DNA of 64,000 bases from Corynebacterium poyangense. GTDB taxonomy: Bacteria; Actinomycetota; Actinomycetes; Mycobacteriales; Mycobacteriaceae. Numbering within the stretch: position 1 is the stretch's first letter; each line of letters opens with the position of its first letter. Position numbers and translations under genes: made by a program. Under the pieces are notes generated by a model. It ran no database searches and was not told the origin of the DNA. It worked only from the letters and a program-made list of their open reading frames with translations. The stretch lies in assembly GCF_014522205.1 (NCBI RefSeq), contig NZ_CP046884.1, forward strand, positions 682,001 to 746,000, given 5' to 3'. Shown one piece after another: positions 27,701 to 36,620 of this stretch.

Positions 27701-27948
27701 AAGCGCTTCAGGTGGGCGAGGCGAAACTGTTCTACCCGAAGTCATCATCGCGAACCCCTTTTCGAGAACAGCCGGTTCTGGATGAACATCAACTCCAGGA
27801 GTTTGAAGATCAACTACCTGAGCTAGCTTCCCAGATCCGCGGTCCGGTATTCGTGGCGCGTGCGGGGAAACATTGTCAGTACTGTCAGCTACGCCAAATC
27901 TGTCCAGTCCAACCCGAGGGAAGGAGTACTTTGGATGTCTCCTCATAA
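24724..27948 (+). CDS. adnA: AdnA-like helicase-nuclease subunit with degenerate motor
   Basis: A 1074-aa subunit of the actinobacterial AdnAB double-strand-break resection machine. The N-terminal two-thirds is a UvrD/Rep-type motor. Its P-loop reads GTAGSGVSS, with Val78 where the catalytic lysine belongs, and the Walker B region is VDDAQLLDP instead of the usual VDExQD, so this subunit should not hydrolyse ATP. The C terminus is a RecB-type nuclease (IVDIKTSNS, QLKAYQLAV) with a likely 4Fe-4S site made by the cysteine of IITCPLH and the C-x2-C-x5-C motif (HCQYCQLRQIC). adnB overlaps its 3' end by 14 bases. Start uncertain: ATGs at 24742 or 24772 are alternatives. Confidence 0.88.
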   Translation: MPFVSVMSTGDDRLENMNSPQGAPATEPQGWFYLPNPQVKLSHPDRELRQRQWEGKALELLHTGSGVWRLSGTAGSGVSSLLVDTVVHRIQTGVDPANIMVLTGSKESAQRLRRMVYEALVDDEQTATDATLVRSIHSLAFAVLHATSSEAIELIPGAEQDAVFRELLAGHAEDGGAYWPPEFHDALTMLGFARQLRDFLLRAVERGLSPERLHELGQFYHRPMWTAAGQFLAEYRQVMALRQHPGYSASELLGAALHAVEHCPEVVERPLELLAVDDAQLLDPMAGKLIDAFIPHARLTILAGDPDQAVFGFRGAEPEYFLGHSVDKELVLSESLRTPRREIAIVKTLSQQWEKVTGDIRRAHLSDGVPWGDMAVIVRSQAQLNPTRRALMLADIPVHVDPTDVVLAQQPIVAGIILVVRALYEPLSSSEWERLLLGPFGGADPVTLRRLLRGLRRFDMQQRAMDTLAWLVDPRNRDDVAEEDTVLKGLLTSREYDVLQRVQSVLWAGYQSIQRGDSVELVLWELWDAAGKDPADPQSKGLAEHLQTTALRGGTPGSQAHRDLDSMMALFDLAGDLVERIPEASIRSFIAEIAEQELPTGVRDRRNLRPEAVNLLTAHGASGQEWSRVIVVGAQEGTWPALGEIGTIFEQNDMIDAVSRGISPDLPILRTREQLREERRLFHLATTRATEQLLICAVENSEGDEEMEPSRFLGEFAERVPGIHVTIAEPGTMASDCIEEAAGQRYTSLSPSDFIAELRRCLKDPESSHDDKNQALRQIVRLVKAGVPGADPELWWDTTTPSTEAPVVQHQSVALSPSRIDSIITCPLHAVLSRIENPEQDTTAMLGGTLIHNFAEAIVKGADPQEAKDLVLTALVEFIPVPRWQTETQREEWKKTLEQVVAWVANAGAQAEVLGAEVEFGVALNSDLRLAGRIDYLAQFPDGSTRIVDIKTSNSPVSVADAKEHPQLKAYQLAVSRGVWDQGKIREAREGEEALQVGEAKLFYPKSSSRTPFREQPVLDEHQLQEFEDQLPELASQIRGPVFVARAGKHCQYCQLRQICPVQPEGRSTLDVSS
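27921..27926 (+). promoter_or_regulatory. RBS fixing the adnB start
   Basis: AAGGAG lies 8 bases before the ATG at 27935 and within the adnA reading frame. This selects 27935 over the longer in-frame start at 27860. Confidence 0.6.
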
Positions 27949-30900
27949 CCGAATCTCAGCAACGGACCTAGCTGCGGCACTTAGCCAGCATTTTCCCCCG
28001 ACACCACAGCAGGCGGAAGTTATTGAAAGCCCCTTAGGTCCGACCTTGGTGGTGGCCGGGGCAGGGGCCGGGAAAACAGAAACGATGTCGGCTAGAGTGG
28101 TGTGGCTGGTGGCCAACGGATTAGTGGAACCGGACCAAGTTCTCGGGCTTACCTTTACCCGCAAAGCAGCCCAGCAGCTCAATCAGCGGATTCGGCGTCG
28201 CCTCCAAACGTTGGCGCAACCGGAGTTACTTCGCCAACTAGATCCCAGTGGGAAGTTGAAGAAAACTCTCGAAGCTATAGCTCCATCAATTTCCACCTAT
28301 GATTCTTTTGCGGGGAATATCATCCGCGAGTTTGGGTTACTTGCCCCGGTGGAACCTGATGCCCGACTAATTAACACGAGTGAATACATTCAGTTAGCTC
28401 AGGAAGTTGTGGCTGACTATCACGGTGACTTACCGGATCAGGATTCCTTAGCCAGAGTAGTGAATAAGGTCATCACCTTAGATAGTGAATTGACCCAGCA
28501 GGTACTTAGCTGCGCAGAAGTGCGTGAAGAAAGTGAGAGTTTTCGTCGGATTATCGAGGAAGCGCCTAAAGCGGCACGTCAACGGGATAATCTCAATCAG
28601 ACCATGCAGAAAGCCTACGACGCTCAACAGCATCGGGTGATGTACCTGGAGTTAGTGGAGCGGCTACGAGCAGAATTACATCGTCGACGTCTGAGTACTT
28701 TTGGGCTACAGATGGCGACTGCTGCAGATTTAGCGAAAAGATATCCGGTAGTCGGCACGACGTTGCGTCGACGCTATCGGGTTGTGATGCTCGATGAATA
28801 TCAAGATACTAGCCACGCGCAGCGGGTACTGCTATCGCATCTTTTTGGGCAAGGACAAGATGAGGACTTGTCGGTAACTGCGGTGGGGGATCCCATGCAG
28901 GCTATTTATGGGTGGCGGGGAGCTACCGCCGCGAACTTGAACCAGTTCATTACTGATTTCCCTCACGGTGATGGTTCCGATGCGGAGAAAAAACAACTCA
29001 CGGTGTCCTGGCGTAATCCTGGAAAGGTGCTTGAGCTCGCTAACCGAATATCTGATGATGTTTTTGCTAGCTCCCCGCAGGGGAGAACAGTCAACCGCCT
29101 AGAATCTGGGTCCGCAGAGGACGGGGGGCTGCAATTTGGTTTTTATCGAACGTTTGGGGAAGAGCGTGAAGCTGTTGCGGATTTCATGGAGGAGAAATAT
29201 CGTGCTGCGCAACGCTGCGATAGTTCTTTTAGCGCAGCGGTTTTAGTGAGGAAAAACGCTCATATTGCGCCTATTGCCGATGTGTTGCGTCAGCGGGGAA
29301 TTCCGGTTGAAGTGGTTGGTTTAGGTGGGTTGTTGAGTATCCCGGAAATTGAGGACCTGCTGGGATTAGCGAACTTGCTGGTAAATCCGGGGGATAGTCC
29401 GAGTGCGTTGAGGGTTTTAGCTGGACCCATGGTGGGGCTAGGGGCAGCAGATATCTTGGCGTTGTCACGTCGGGCGAAGAACCTCTCGGCGCGGGCGCAG
29501 GGAGAAACTGATTACTTGTCAAAACCGGAAGGTGATGGTGATGATTCCGCTATCAAGCGGCTAAGAGAAAATATCGAACACGCCAGACCAACAGATCCTA
29601 TGCTCGCAGCCGGGCTCGGAGACGCCCTTGCCGACCTTGGAGAGAAGGAACGTTATAGCGAGGAAGGGTATCGACGCCTGGCGAAATTCTCCGCGCTTCT
29701 TCGACATCTTCGCAGCCGGGGATTGGGCCGCAACGTTACTGATATTTTTGCCGACATCATTCAATTAACCGGGCTAAGAACAGAACTCCTCAGCCGCGAA
29801 AATCCCCGAGCCGAAGGAGCAACCGGTACAGTGCACCTACAACGCTTCATGGACGAGGTGGGAAACTTCAGCGATATTCCCGGAGCTCATCTCGGATCAT
29901 TCTTGAACTACTGCCGTCTGGCGAAGGAATATGACCGGGGTCTTAACCCAGGGGAGGTCATCTCTCGAAGCGATAGGGTTCAAATCCTCACAGTGCATAA
30001 AGCGAAAGGCTTAGAGTGGCACCATGTTGCGGTGCTTCATGCTGATAGCAGAAACTACGGTGTTAATCAGGTCTCAACGTGGGTGAAGGCTGCGGACAAG
30101 GTTCCCACTATTGAACGTCCAGGAGAGCCACTACCTAAAGGCACTCCGGTTTTGGGTGATACCAGCGGCAACCGCAAGGAGATTGAGGACGCCATCAATG
30201 CTTTTACCGACGAGGTCAAAGAAGCCGAACAACAAGAAAACGATCGGTTATTTTACGTCGCCGTCACGCGGGCGGAACAGAGCTTAAGTGTCAGCGCGGC
30301 GGCCTGGGACGAACATGCTAGACGTGCTAAACCTGGAACTCCACATCGATTTTTAGAGATCCTGCAACACCACTTCCCAGAAGCTCAAAAGAGTTGGTAT
30401 CAGGGTGGTGAGCAGGAAAGCGAGGTAGAAACCCCTCCGGAACTTGTTGAGGAAGGGGTATTCCCCCAACTTCAGGTGGACGATTCTCATCAGAGGGTTT
30501 GGGCTGATGTCCGTGCTGCCCTTGAGGGGAATCTGCCAGAGCTCGGTTCCCAAGAACTTCATCGCCAGTGGGAAGCCGATGCTGAGGCACTCATCGAAGA
30601 ATATCGGCAGCAGCAGCAACCAGTGGTGGATGTGCCCTTGAATATTGAGCTCACCGCCAGTGATTTGGTCAATATGCGTCGAAACTCAGAGTGGTTTGCC
30701 CGACGTCTACTTCGCCCTGTCCCCTTTAAACCGCAAAGTTTCGCCAAACGGGGAACTCAATTTCACCAGTGGATAGAGAATTTCTTCGGTTCTACCGCCT
30801 TAATCGATGAGACCGAATTACCTGGAGCAGATGAACTGATCGATGGTTCAACTTTTCCGGAACTACGCGACGCCTTTATCCACAGCCGGTGGGCATCACT

Positions 30901-31225
30901 CCAACCGGCCTATGTGGAACAGGCATTTGATCTCTACCTCGGTCAGCACATTATCCACGGCCGGATGGATGCAGTCTTTCACAACTCAGATGGTTCTTGG
31001 ACAATAGTCGACTGGAAAACCGGGCATATTCCTCAAGGAGATGAGATGAAATCTGCATCCATCCAGCTTGCTGTCTATAAGCTTGCCTGGGAAGAAATAT
31101 GTCAGCGCCGAGGTGAAAAGAACCCTGATGTCAGCGCTATTTTTCACTATGTCAAACCTAACCGCAGTATTGAGCCAGATCGTTTATATAGCCGGAGCGA
31201 TCTAGAAAGAATGCTCGGTGACTAG
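27935..31225 (+). CDS. adnB: AdnB-like ATP-dependent helicase-nuclease subunit
   Basis: A 1096-aa UvrD-like helicase fused to a RecB-type nuclease, the active motor of AdnAB. All superfamily 1 motifs are intact: Walker A GAGAGKTET, motif Ia GLTFTRKAA, Walker B VMLDEYQDTS, motif III GDPMQAIYGWRG, motif V LTVHKAKGLEW and motif VI FYVAVTRA. The nuclease motif (IVDWKTG, then QLAVYKLAW) is near the C terminus. It resects broken DNA ends for homologous recombination. The overlap with adnA and the order match Rv3202c-Rv3201c. Confidence 0.95.
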   Translation: MSPHNRISATDLAAALSQHFPPTPQQAEVIESPLGPTLVVAGAGAGKTETMSARVVWLVANGLVEPDQVLGLTFTRKAAQQLNQRIRRRLQTLAQPELLRQLDPSGKLKKTLEAIAPSISTYDSFAGNIIREFGLLAPVEPDARLINTSEYIQLAQEVVADYHGDLPDQDSLARVVNKVITLDSELTQQVLSCAEVREESESFRRIIEEAPKAARQRDNLNQTMQKAYDAQQHRVMYLELVERLRAELHRRRLSTFGLQMATAADLAKRYPVVGTTLRRRYRVVMLDEYQDTSHAQRVLLSHLFGQGQDEDLSVTAVGDPMQAIYGWRGATAANLNQFITDFPHGDGSDAEKKQLTVSWRNPGKVLELANRISDDVFASSPQGRTVNRLESGSAEDGGLQFGFYRTFGEEREAVADFMEEKYRAAQRCDSSFSAAVLVRKNAHIAPIADVLRQRGIPVEVVGLGGLLSIPEIEDLLGLANLLVNPGDSPSALRVLAGPMVGLGAADILALSRRAKNLSARAQGETDYLSKPEGDGDDSAIKRLRENIEHARPTDPMLAAGLGDALADLGEKERYSEEGYRRLAKFSALLRHLRSRGLGRNVTDIFADIIQLTGLRTELLSRENPRAEGATGTVHLQRFMDEVGNFSDIPGAHLGSFLNYCRLAKEYDRGLNPGEVISRSDRVQILTVHKAKGLEWHHVAVLHADSRNYGVNQVSTWVKAADKVPTIERPGEPLPKGTPVLGDTSGNRKEIEDAINAFTDEVKEAEQQENDRLFYVAVTRAEQSLSVSAAAWDEHARRAKPGTPHRFLEILQHHFPEAQKSWYQGGEQESEVETPPELVEEGVFPQLQVDDSHQRVWADVRAALEGNLPELGSQELHRQWEADAEALIEEYRQQQQPVVDVPLNIELTASDLVNMRRNSEWFARRLLRPVPFKPQSFAKRGTQFHQWIENFFGSTALIDETELPGADELIDGSTFPELRDAFIHSRWASLQPAYVEQAFDLYLGQHIIHGRMDAVFHNSDGSWTIVDWKTGHIPQGDEMKSASIQLAVYKLAWEEICQRRGEKNPDVSAIFHYVKPNRSIEPDRLYSRSDLERMLGD

Positions 31226-31232
31226 GATCCTA

Positions 31233-31258
31233 GGCAAAGAATGAAACTATCCTTTGCC
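31233..31258. terminator. Weak hairpin between adnB and the K+ channel gene
   Basis: GGCAAAG pairs with CTTTGCC around a 12-base loop, 8 bases after the adnB stop. There is no T-run on the plus strand. It may be a weak terminator or processing site between two same-strand genes. Confidence 0.3.
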
Positions 31259-31282
31259 CCTCCCAAGAGATAGGACAACACC

Positions 31283-32359
31283 ATGCCGAATCGCTTCCGG
31301 GAACGCTTCCGCAATTCCGGTGAGCTCACCACCTTGCCGGATCATGCGCTGCTGGGAGTGATTCGATTACCCGCCGGAGCAGTACTCAGTCCGTGGTGGC
31401 TGATTTTGCGTCGGGTTTTTTATGCTCTCATTCTGCTGTTCGGGGTAGCCGCGCTGGTGTATTTTGATACTGACGGCTACAGTGAGCCGCTCACCTTTGT
31501 CGATGCTTTCTACTACTCGGCGGTTTCCCTATCCACCACGGGCTATGGTGACATAACTCCGGTAACGCAATCAGCGCGACTGATTAACATTATTATTATC
31601 ACCCCTATCCGGATCGCTTTCGTTATTCTCCTGGTTGGTACCACGTTGTCGGTTCTTACCGAAGAATCACGGCGATCTATCCTGATCAAACGCTGGAGGA
31701 AACGAGTGCGTAACCACACTATTGTCGTTGGCTATGGGACTAAGGGACGTTCCGCAGTAGCAGCGTTGCTTGCTGATGGGGTAGCCCCCGACAACATTGT
31801 GGTGGTGGATACTGATCGGGCAGCGTTGTCTGCGGCCGAAAATCAAGGGTTGGTCACAGTTCATGGATCGGCTACTAAAGCCGATGTGTTGAAAATTGCG
31901 GGGGTGACTAGAGCTAAGGCAGTAGTTGTGGCGCCTAATCTTGATGACACTGCGGTGTTAGTTACCCTTTCGGTTCGAGAAATTGCCCCTAGTGCCACGA
32001 TCGTCGCTAGTGTCCGGGAATCTGAAAACCAGCATCTTTTAGAGCAATCGGGAGCAGACTCAGTAGTTATTTCCTCAGAAACTGCTGGCCGGATGCTTGG
32101 TCTTGCTACGGTAACCCCATCCGTGGTGGAGATGATGGAAGATCTCCTATCGCCGGATGAAGGGTTTTCTATTGCTGAACGTCCCGTGACCGAGGAAGAA
32201 GTTGGTGCTAATCCTCGACACCTTGCTGACATTGTGTTAGGGGTTGTGCGCTCCGGTGAGCTTTATCGGATTGATTCTCCAGAAGCAGAAAGCGTGGAGC
32301 CAGGTGACCGGCTGTTGTATGTGCGACGAGTGTTTAGCGAGGAGGTGCGACGTCCATGA
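31283..32359 (+). CDS. Voltage-independent potassium channel with RCK/TrkA domain
   Basis: A 358-aa two-helix potassium channel. The first membrane helix is at about 43-62, the pore helix and selectivity filter TTGYGD are at 85-90, and the second helix is at about 98-120. The cytosolic RCK part has a NAD-binding TrkA-N fold (VVGYGTKGRSAV) and a TrkA-C domain ending in a ligand-binding strand (VEPGDRLLYVRR). It is MthK-like in layout and corresponds to Rv3200c. It overlaps nudC by an ATGA, so the two are translationally coupled. Confidence 0.93.
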   Translation: MPNRFRERFRNSGELTTLPDHALLGVIRLPAGAVLSPWWLILRRVFYALILLFGVAALVYFDTDGYSEPLTFVDAFYYSAVSLSTTGYGDITPVTQSARLINIIIITPIRIAFVILLVGTTLSVLTEESRRSILIKRWRKRVRNHTIVVGYGTKGRSAVAALLADGVAPDNIVVVDTDRAALSAAENQGLVTVHGSATKADVLKIAGVTRAKAVVVAPNLDDTAVLVTLSVREIAPSATIVASVRESENQHLLEQSGADSVVISSETAGRMLGLATVTPSVVEMMEDLLSPDEGFSIAERPVTEEEVGANPRHLADIVLGVVRSGELYRIDSPEAESVEPGDRLLYVRRVFSEEVRRP

Positions 32360-33129
32360 AATACCTCTGCATTGATCCTCACGGTCGATTAGCCGCCCAC
32401 ACCACTAAGGATCACCGGGTTCGTCCGGTGGTGCTTGATGCCATCCCGGCAGGTGCTATTAGCAGTACTCGCGTTCAGATCGATGCGGATTTAAGTGCTC
32501 TTCGTGTTGATGAGCGCACCGTGATGACAGTGGCTAACCAGTATGAAGCTCAGGTTATTGGTCCGCGAGGATATGCCAACAACCCCCAACTAGCACGCGC
32601 TTTAGCATTAATCCGAAATCGGGAACGTCTCCGGTTTGATCCGGTTGATGGTTACCCCGTGGATTTTGATGACGCAGGGATTATTGGGCATGGTCTGAAC
32701 GGTCCGATCTTTCCTCGCATTGATCCCGCAGTCATCGGCATCATCGAGTTGGTGGGGGAAGAAAAAATTCTGTTGGCTAAGAATTCTCAGCGTCCTGAGT
32801 ATTATTCGCTGGTTGCGGGGTATGTGGAGGCTGGAGAAAGCTTTGAATCTGCTTTCATCCGGGAAGCCGCGGAGGAAACCGGCCGCACAGTTCACTCGTT
32901 GACGTATCAAGGAAGCCAGCCCTGGCCGGCGACAAGTTCATTGATGGTGGGTTTCCATGCTTTTACCGCTGAGGTTGAACCGAGCTTGCCCACTGACGGT
33001 GAGATTGCTCATACCGTGTGGTTGGGGGCTGAGGAAATCAGCCAGGTTCCCCTTCCTATGCCGGGATCAATTGCCTACCGGCTAATCGACGGTTGGGTTC
33101 GCACCCATAGGGGAGGACCACTTGGTTAG
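32356..33129 (+). CDS. nudC: NAD+ diphosphatase NudC (Nudix hydrolase)
   Basis: A 257-aa Nudix hydrolase that splits NAD(H) to NMN(H) and AMP and can remove NAD caps from RNA. The Nudix box G-x5-E-x7-REUxEExGU is at 155-177 (GYVEAGESF and REAAEETG). The NudC-specific motif downstream reads SQPWPATSSLMVGF. The protein has only one cysteine (Cys5), so the zinc ribbon of E. coli NudC is absent, and the N-terminal half is shortened or diverged. It overlaps the channel gene upstream by 4 bases and uvrD2 downstream by 8. Confidence 0.92.
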   Translation: MKYLCIDPHGRLAAHTTKDHRVRPVVLDAIPAGAISSTRVQIDADLSALRVDERTVMTVANQYEAQVIGPRGYANNPQLARALALIRNRERLRFDPVDGYPVDFDDAGIIGHGLNGPIFPRIDPAVIGIIELVGEEKILLAKNSQRPEYYSLVAGYVEAGESFESAFIREAAEETGRTVHSLTYQGSQPWPATSSLMVGFHAFTAEVEPSLPTDGEIAHTVWLGAEEISQVPLPMPGSIAYRLIDGWVRTHRGGPLG

Positions 33130-35185
33130 TCTCGGGGATCTTGATCCAGATCAGCAAGTTGCTGCTAGCGCTCCGCGAGGCCCGGTATGTATCTTAGCGG
33201 GAGCTGGCACCGGGAAAACCCGAACCATCACCTACCGAATAGCTCACCTGATAGAACGCGGATTTTTTAATCCCAACCGAGTGTTAGCAGTTACTTTCAC
33301 TACGCGGGCAGCTCAAGAGATGCGAGTCCGGCTTGAATCCATGGGAATAGGCGGTGTTCATGCTCGGACTTTCCATTCTGCGGCCTACCGCCAACTGTCC
33401 TACTTTTGGCGGCAGGTTGCTGGAGACATGGAATGGGGCATTGTAGAAAAGAAATTCTCCTACGCTGCCCAAGCAATGAAGAAAGCGGGACTTCCTCAGA
33501 ATCGCGAACGTGTTCGTGACATTCTGCATGAAATTGAGTGGGCCAAGGCGTCTCTGATAACCCCTGAGAAATATCCAGAGATCGTTTCTCAGATTCAACG
33601 TGATATTCCCGCTGAGGCGGAGCAGATTTCTAGTGTTTACCGCCTATATGAAGAGTTAAAATGCTCTCCGAGCAGGATGCTGCTGGATTATGATGACCTG
33701 ATTTTGTATATGGCAGCAGCTATTGAAAATAATCCGGCGGTCGCTGCAGAGTTCCGCTCTCAATACCGTAGTTTTGTGGTTGATGAATACCAGGACGTCA
33801 CCCCCTTGCAACAGCGACTTTTGGATGCCTGGTTAGGGGATCGGGACGATCTCACCGTCGTCGGAGATGCTAACCAGACTATTTATTCCTTTAATGGAGC
33901 TACGCCGCGGTATCTTCTTGATTTTTCACGAAAGTATCCACACGCCACCGTGGTGAAGTTGCAGCGAGATTATCGGTCCACGCCACAGATTGTAAAACTC
34001 GCGAATACTGTTATTTCACATGCTCGTGGTCGGGTAGCAGGTACTCGCCTGGAACTGCAAGGGATGCGAGCTCACGGTCCGCAACCCCAGTTCCGGGAAT
34101 ATGATGATGAGCCTGCGGAGGCTCGTGATATTGCTAAACACATTCGCGCTCTTCTTGCTTCTGGAACCCCGGCGCAGGACATCGCTATTTTGTACCGCAT
34201 CAACGCCCAGTCTGAAAGCTATGAACGGGCGCTAAGCGAAGCCGGCATCCCCTACCATGTTCACGGCGGAGAGGGCTTTTTTCAGCGTCCAGAGATTAAA
34301 GAAGCTCTCCGCGCTCTCGTCAGAGCAAGTCAATCCGGTGACTTGCCGGAAGAACTGCACGGGGTAGGCTTAGCGCAACTTGTCCGGGAAATCCTAGCCC
34401 CGCTGGGCTACTCCAGCGTCGAACCAGAAGGTAGCGAATCCCGAGACCGTTGGTATTCCCTCAAAGCTTTGGTGGAGTTGACTGAAGAGTTGGGGCAAAC
34501 TATCCCGGATTTGGATCTCGTGGGGCTGTTGCTCCGGCTCAAAGAACGCCAGCAATCTCAGCTTCCGCCCACGATGGAAGAAATAACCCTAGCTAGTATG
34601 CACGCCGCCAAAGGCCTGGAATGGGATGTGGTTTTCCTGGCCGGACTGAGCGATAACATGCTGCCGTTTCACTATGTTCACAATAAAGGCATAGAAAAAA
34701 TTGAAGAGGAACGTCGACTCTTTTATGTGGGGATTACCAGGGCGCGAGAAGTATTGAATTGTTCTTGGGCTTTGGCTCGCCAGGAGGGCGGCAGAAAAAA
34801 CCGGAAGCGATCTCGTTTTTTCGATGATCTTTTCCCGGAGGTTGAGCAGCGCACTATCCCGCCTCGATCCGGACGCTCCCATTGTTGTCGAGAGTGCGGC
34901 AAGAAATTATCGACCCCGCAGGAGCGGGTTCTTGGCCGGTGTTTACACTGCCCGAGTAACGCCCAACCGGGAGTTTTTGCGGCTCTGCGACAGTGGCGCA
35001 GTGATATTGCTCGAGAAAATAAAATTCCGGCCTATATTGTCTTTACTGATGCAACGTTATTGGCCATCGCGGAAAGTATGCCGAAAACTCCAGCTGATCT
35101 CTTAGATATTTCCGGTATTGGGCCGGTCAAGGTTGAGAACTACGGCGCGGATCTTCTCCGGATCTTAGCTGATTTTCGCGATTAG
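33122..35185 (+). CDS. uvrD2: ATP-dependent DNA helicase UvrD2
   Basis: A 687-aa SF1A helicase with intact motifs (GAGTGKTRT, VVDEYQDVT, GDANQTIYSFNG, SMHAAKGLEWD, FYVGITRA). After the motor it carries a tetracysteine zinc module (CRECGKK and CLHC) and a C-terminal HRDC domain (ISGIGPVKVENYG), the mycobacterial UvrD2 layout. It starts at TTG within the nudC stop region, preceded by GGGGAGG. In M. tuberculosis a mycoredoxin gene lies between these two genes; here they overlap by 8 bases, so no mycoredoxin gene is present at this point. Confidence 0.95.
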   Translation: MVSLGDLDPDQQVAASAPRGPVCILAGAGTGKTRTITYRIAHLIERGFFNPNRVLAVTFTTRAAQEMRVRLESMGIGGVHARTFHSAAYRQLSYFWRQVAGDMEWGIVEKKFSYAAQAMKKAGLPQNRERVRDILHEIEWAKASLITPEKYPEIVSQIQRDIPAEAEQISSVYRLYEELKCSPSRMLLDYDDLILYMAAAIENNPAVAAEFRSQYRSFVVDEYQDVTPLQQRLLDAWLGDRDDLTVVGDANQTIYSFNGATPRYLLDFSRKYPHATVVKLQRDYRSTPQIVKLANTVISHARGRVAGTRLELQGMRAHGPQPQFREYDDEPAEARDIAKHIRALLASGTPAQDIAILYRINAQSESYERALSEAGIPYHVHGGEGFFQRPEIKEALRALVRASQSGDLPEELHGVGLAQLVREILAPLGYSSVEPEGSESRDRWYSLKALVELTEELGQTIPDLDLVGLLLRLKERQQSQLPPTMEEITLASMHAAKGLEWDVVFLAGLSDNMLPFHYVHNKGIEKIEEERRLFYVGITRAREVLNCSWALARQEGGRKNRKRSRFFDDLFPEVEQRTIPPRSGRSHCCRECGKKLSTPQERVLGRCLHCPSNAQPGVFAALRQWRSDIARENKIPAYIVFTDATLLAIAESMPKTPADLLDISGIGPVKVENYGADLLRILADFRD

Positions 35186-35224
35186 TATGCGACGTCGACT
35201 CTGCGTTGTCCTTTGCTAAACCCC

Positions 35225-36079
35225 TTAGGACAGGCGTTGAAAACAACTGGGACAGCCGTGGTGAACAGGGAGCATACGGTGATTGAGCTGTGGTGAGAAT
35301 GGGTCGATGTGAAGAAATAATCCTGGTTCTGGTTGAAGGTGCGGAGTTGCTGGTCTAGGGCTAAGAAAAGCTGGTGGTTCGAGGAGTTGCCGGGTAAGGC
35401 CGAGGACCCGCGCCGCGGTGCTGGCGGCACTGAGAGGGTCATCTAAAAACCCCATGCGTGCTGCTTGTGCTCCTAGATGCGGCAGGTGTGGATCCCAGTG
35501 ATGGAAATAGAGATCGGCGCACAGCGGACACGGGCCGGAACCGCGGATGTGCAGCGGGCCAATAAAACCTTGACCATCCCAGGTAGAAACCGGGATCCAG
35601 GTGCGACCGCGGGTTGCCCAATGGCGATGAAATTTTCGGGCTTGACCGATGGTATTTTCGAGAATGATGGGCACTTGTGCGGGCAGGTGCGCTAAAAATT
35701 GTTGCGGTGTTTCTTGGGATAGGGGGCGGTGCACCCGGTATCCGATCTCCAAGAACAAGGAAGTAAGTAGTTTCGATACTCGAGATTTCCCGAGCAGTGC
35801 GACGCGGTGAGTTTGCCCGCTCACCTGGGCTAGCACCTGGAACTCTTTGAGCTCAGCGATAATGGTGTTGCTAAATACGGGATCAAAACCGTGATCAATG
35901 AAGTCTTGAATGAGGTCACTTTCCAACCGTGGTGCCCGGGCGGTAAGCAGAAGACGGACGAGGACACGCGCCCGAGGATGTTCAATAACTCCGCAGTGCC
36001 GCGCATCCACACCGCATTGCAGTGAGCCGGCGTCTCTGAGGAAAATGTGGCTGGTAGGTCTAAGTTGGATATGACTCAT
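35225..36079 (-). CDS. ThiF/TOMM-type leader-binding-like protein (Rv3196-like)
   Basis: A 284-aa protein resembling the E1/ThiF-like proteins often annotated as TOMM precursor leader peptide-binding. Two CxxC pairs form a probable zinc site: Cys184/Cys187 (GPCPLCADL) and Cys276/Cys279 (GCPSC), typical of this fold. There is no ATP-binding GxGxxG and no cyclodehydratase (YcaO) gene nearby. The gene stands alone between uvrD2 (convergent) and a YgjP-type gene (divergent), as Rv3196 does in mycobacteria. A role in azoline peptide synthesis is therefore unlikely here; function unknown. Confidence 0.78.
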   Translation of the reverse strand: MSHIQLRPTSHIFLRDAGSLQCGVDARHCGVIEHPRARVLVRLLLTARAPRLESDLIQDFIDHGFDPVFSNTIIAELKEFQVLAQVSGQTHRVALLGKSRVSKLLTSLFLEIGYRVHRPLSQETPQQFLAHLPAQVPIILENTIGQARKFHRHWATRGRTWIPVSTWDGQGFIGPLHIRGSGPCPLCADLYFHHWDPHLPHLGAQAARMGFLDDPLSAASTAARVLGLTRQLLEPPAFLSPRPATPHLQPEPGLFLHIDPFSPQLNHRMLPVHHGCPSCFQRLS

Positions 36080-36101
36080 AGCTGGTTAGACTGGGCGCAC
36101 T

Positions 36102-36620
36102 ATGGTTGTGGATCCCAAGGTTGAGATTATTCGATCACCGAAGCGCAAAAAAACTATTTCTGGCCGGTGGCAGGATGGTCGGATTGTCGTGCGCGTTCCG
36201 GCACGGCTAACAAGGTCCCAGGAAGATCGCCTCGTAGCGGACCTGGTGAACAAGATGAAAGCAAAAGCGCACCACGCTCAATCCTGGTCAGATGAGCACT
36301 TGGAGCGTCGTGCTCGGGCGCTTAACCAAACGTACCTGGAATCCCGCGCCCATTTCTCAGGCATCCGCTGGGCAGATAACCAGAAACATCGCTGGGGGTC
36401 CTGTACCCCCGATACCGGCAGCATTCGGATTAGTTCTCAGTTGAAAACTGTGCCGGGGTATGTACTAGACGCGGTGATTGTGCACGAGCTGGTCCATACG
36501 TTCATTCCGCATCATGGGCCTGAGTTTTATCAGTGGGCAAATAAAGTACCCCACGCCGAGCGGGCGCAGGGTTATTTGGAGGCGTACCAACAGTGGGGGA
36601 TTAGGAATCAATCTCTTTAG
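36102..36620 (+). CDS. YgjP-type metal-dependent hydrolase (M48-like)
   Basis: A 172-aa predicted zinc metallohydrolase of the YgjP/DUF45 family. The metal site is His128-Glu129-x2-His132 with a third ligand near His138 (VHELVHTFIPHHGPEF). The family's RWGSC block (98-102) is present. There is no signal peptide, so it is cytosolic. It is divergent from the ThiF-like gene with a 22-base spacer, and its end overlaps the convergent hsp20 gene by 20 bases. Substrate unknown. Confidence 0.88.
   Translation: MVVDPKVEIIRSPKRKKTISGRWQDGRIVVRVPARLTRSQEDRLVADLVNKMKAKAHHAQSWSDEHLERRARALNQTYLESRAHFSGIRWADNQKHRWGSCTPDTGSIRISSQLKTVPGYVLDAVIVHELVHTFIPHHGPEFYQWANKVPHAERAQGYLEAYQQWGIRNQSL

Noticed and set aside
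35225..36079. Azole/azoline peptide (TOMM) biosynthetic cluster
   Set aside because: Only a leader-binding-like protein is present; there is no YcaO cyclodehydratase, dehydrogenase or precursor peptide, and the gene is part of the conserved core.
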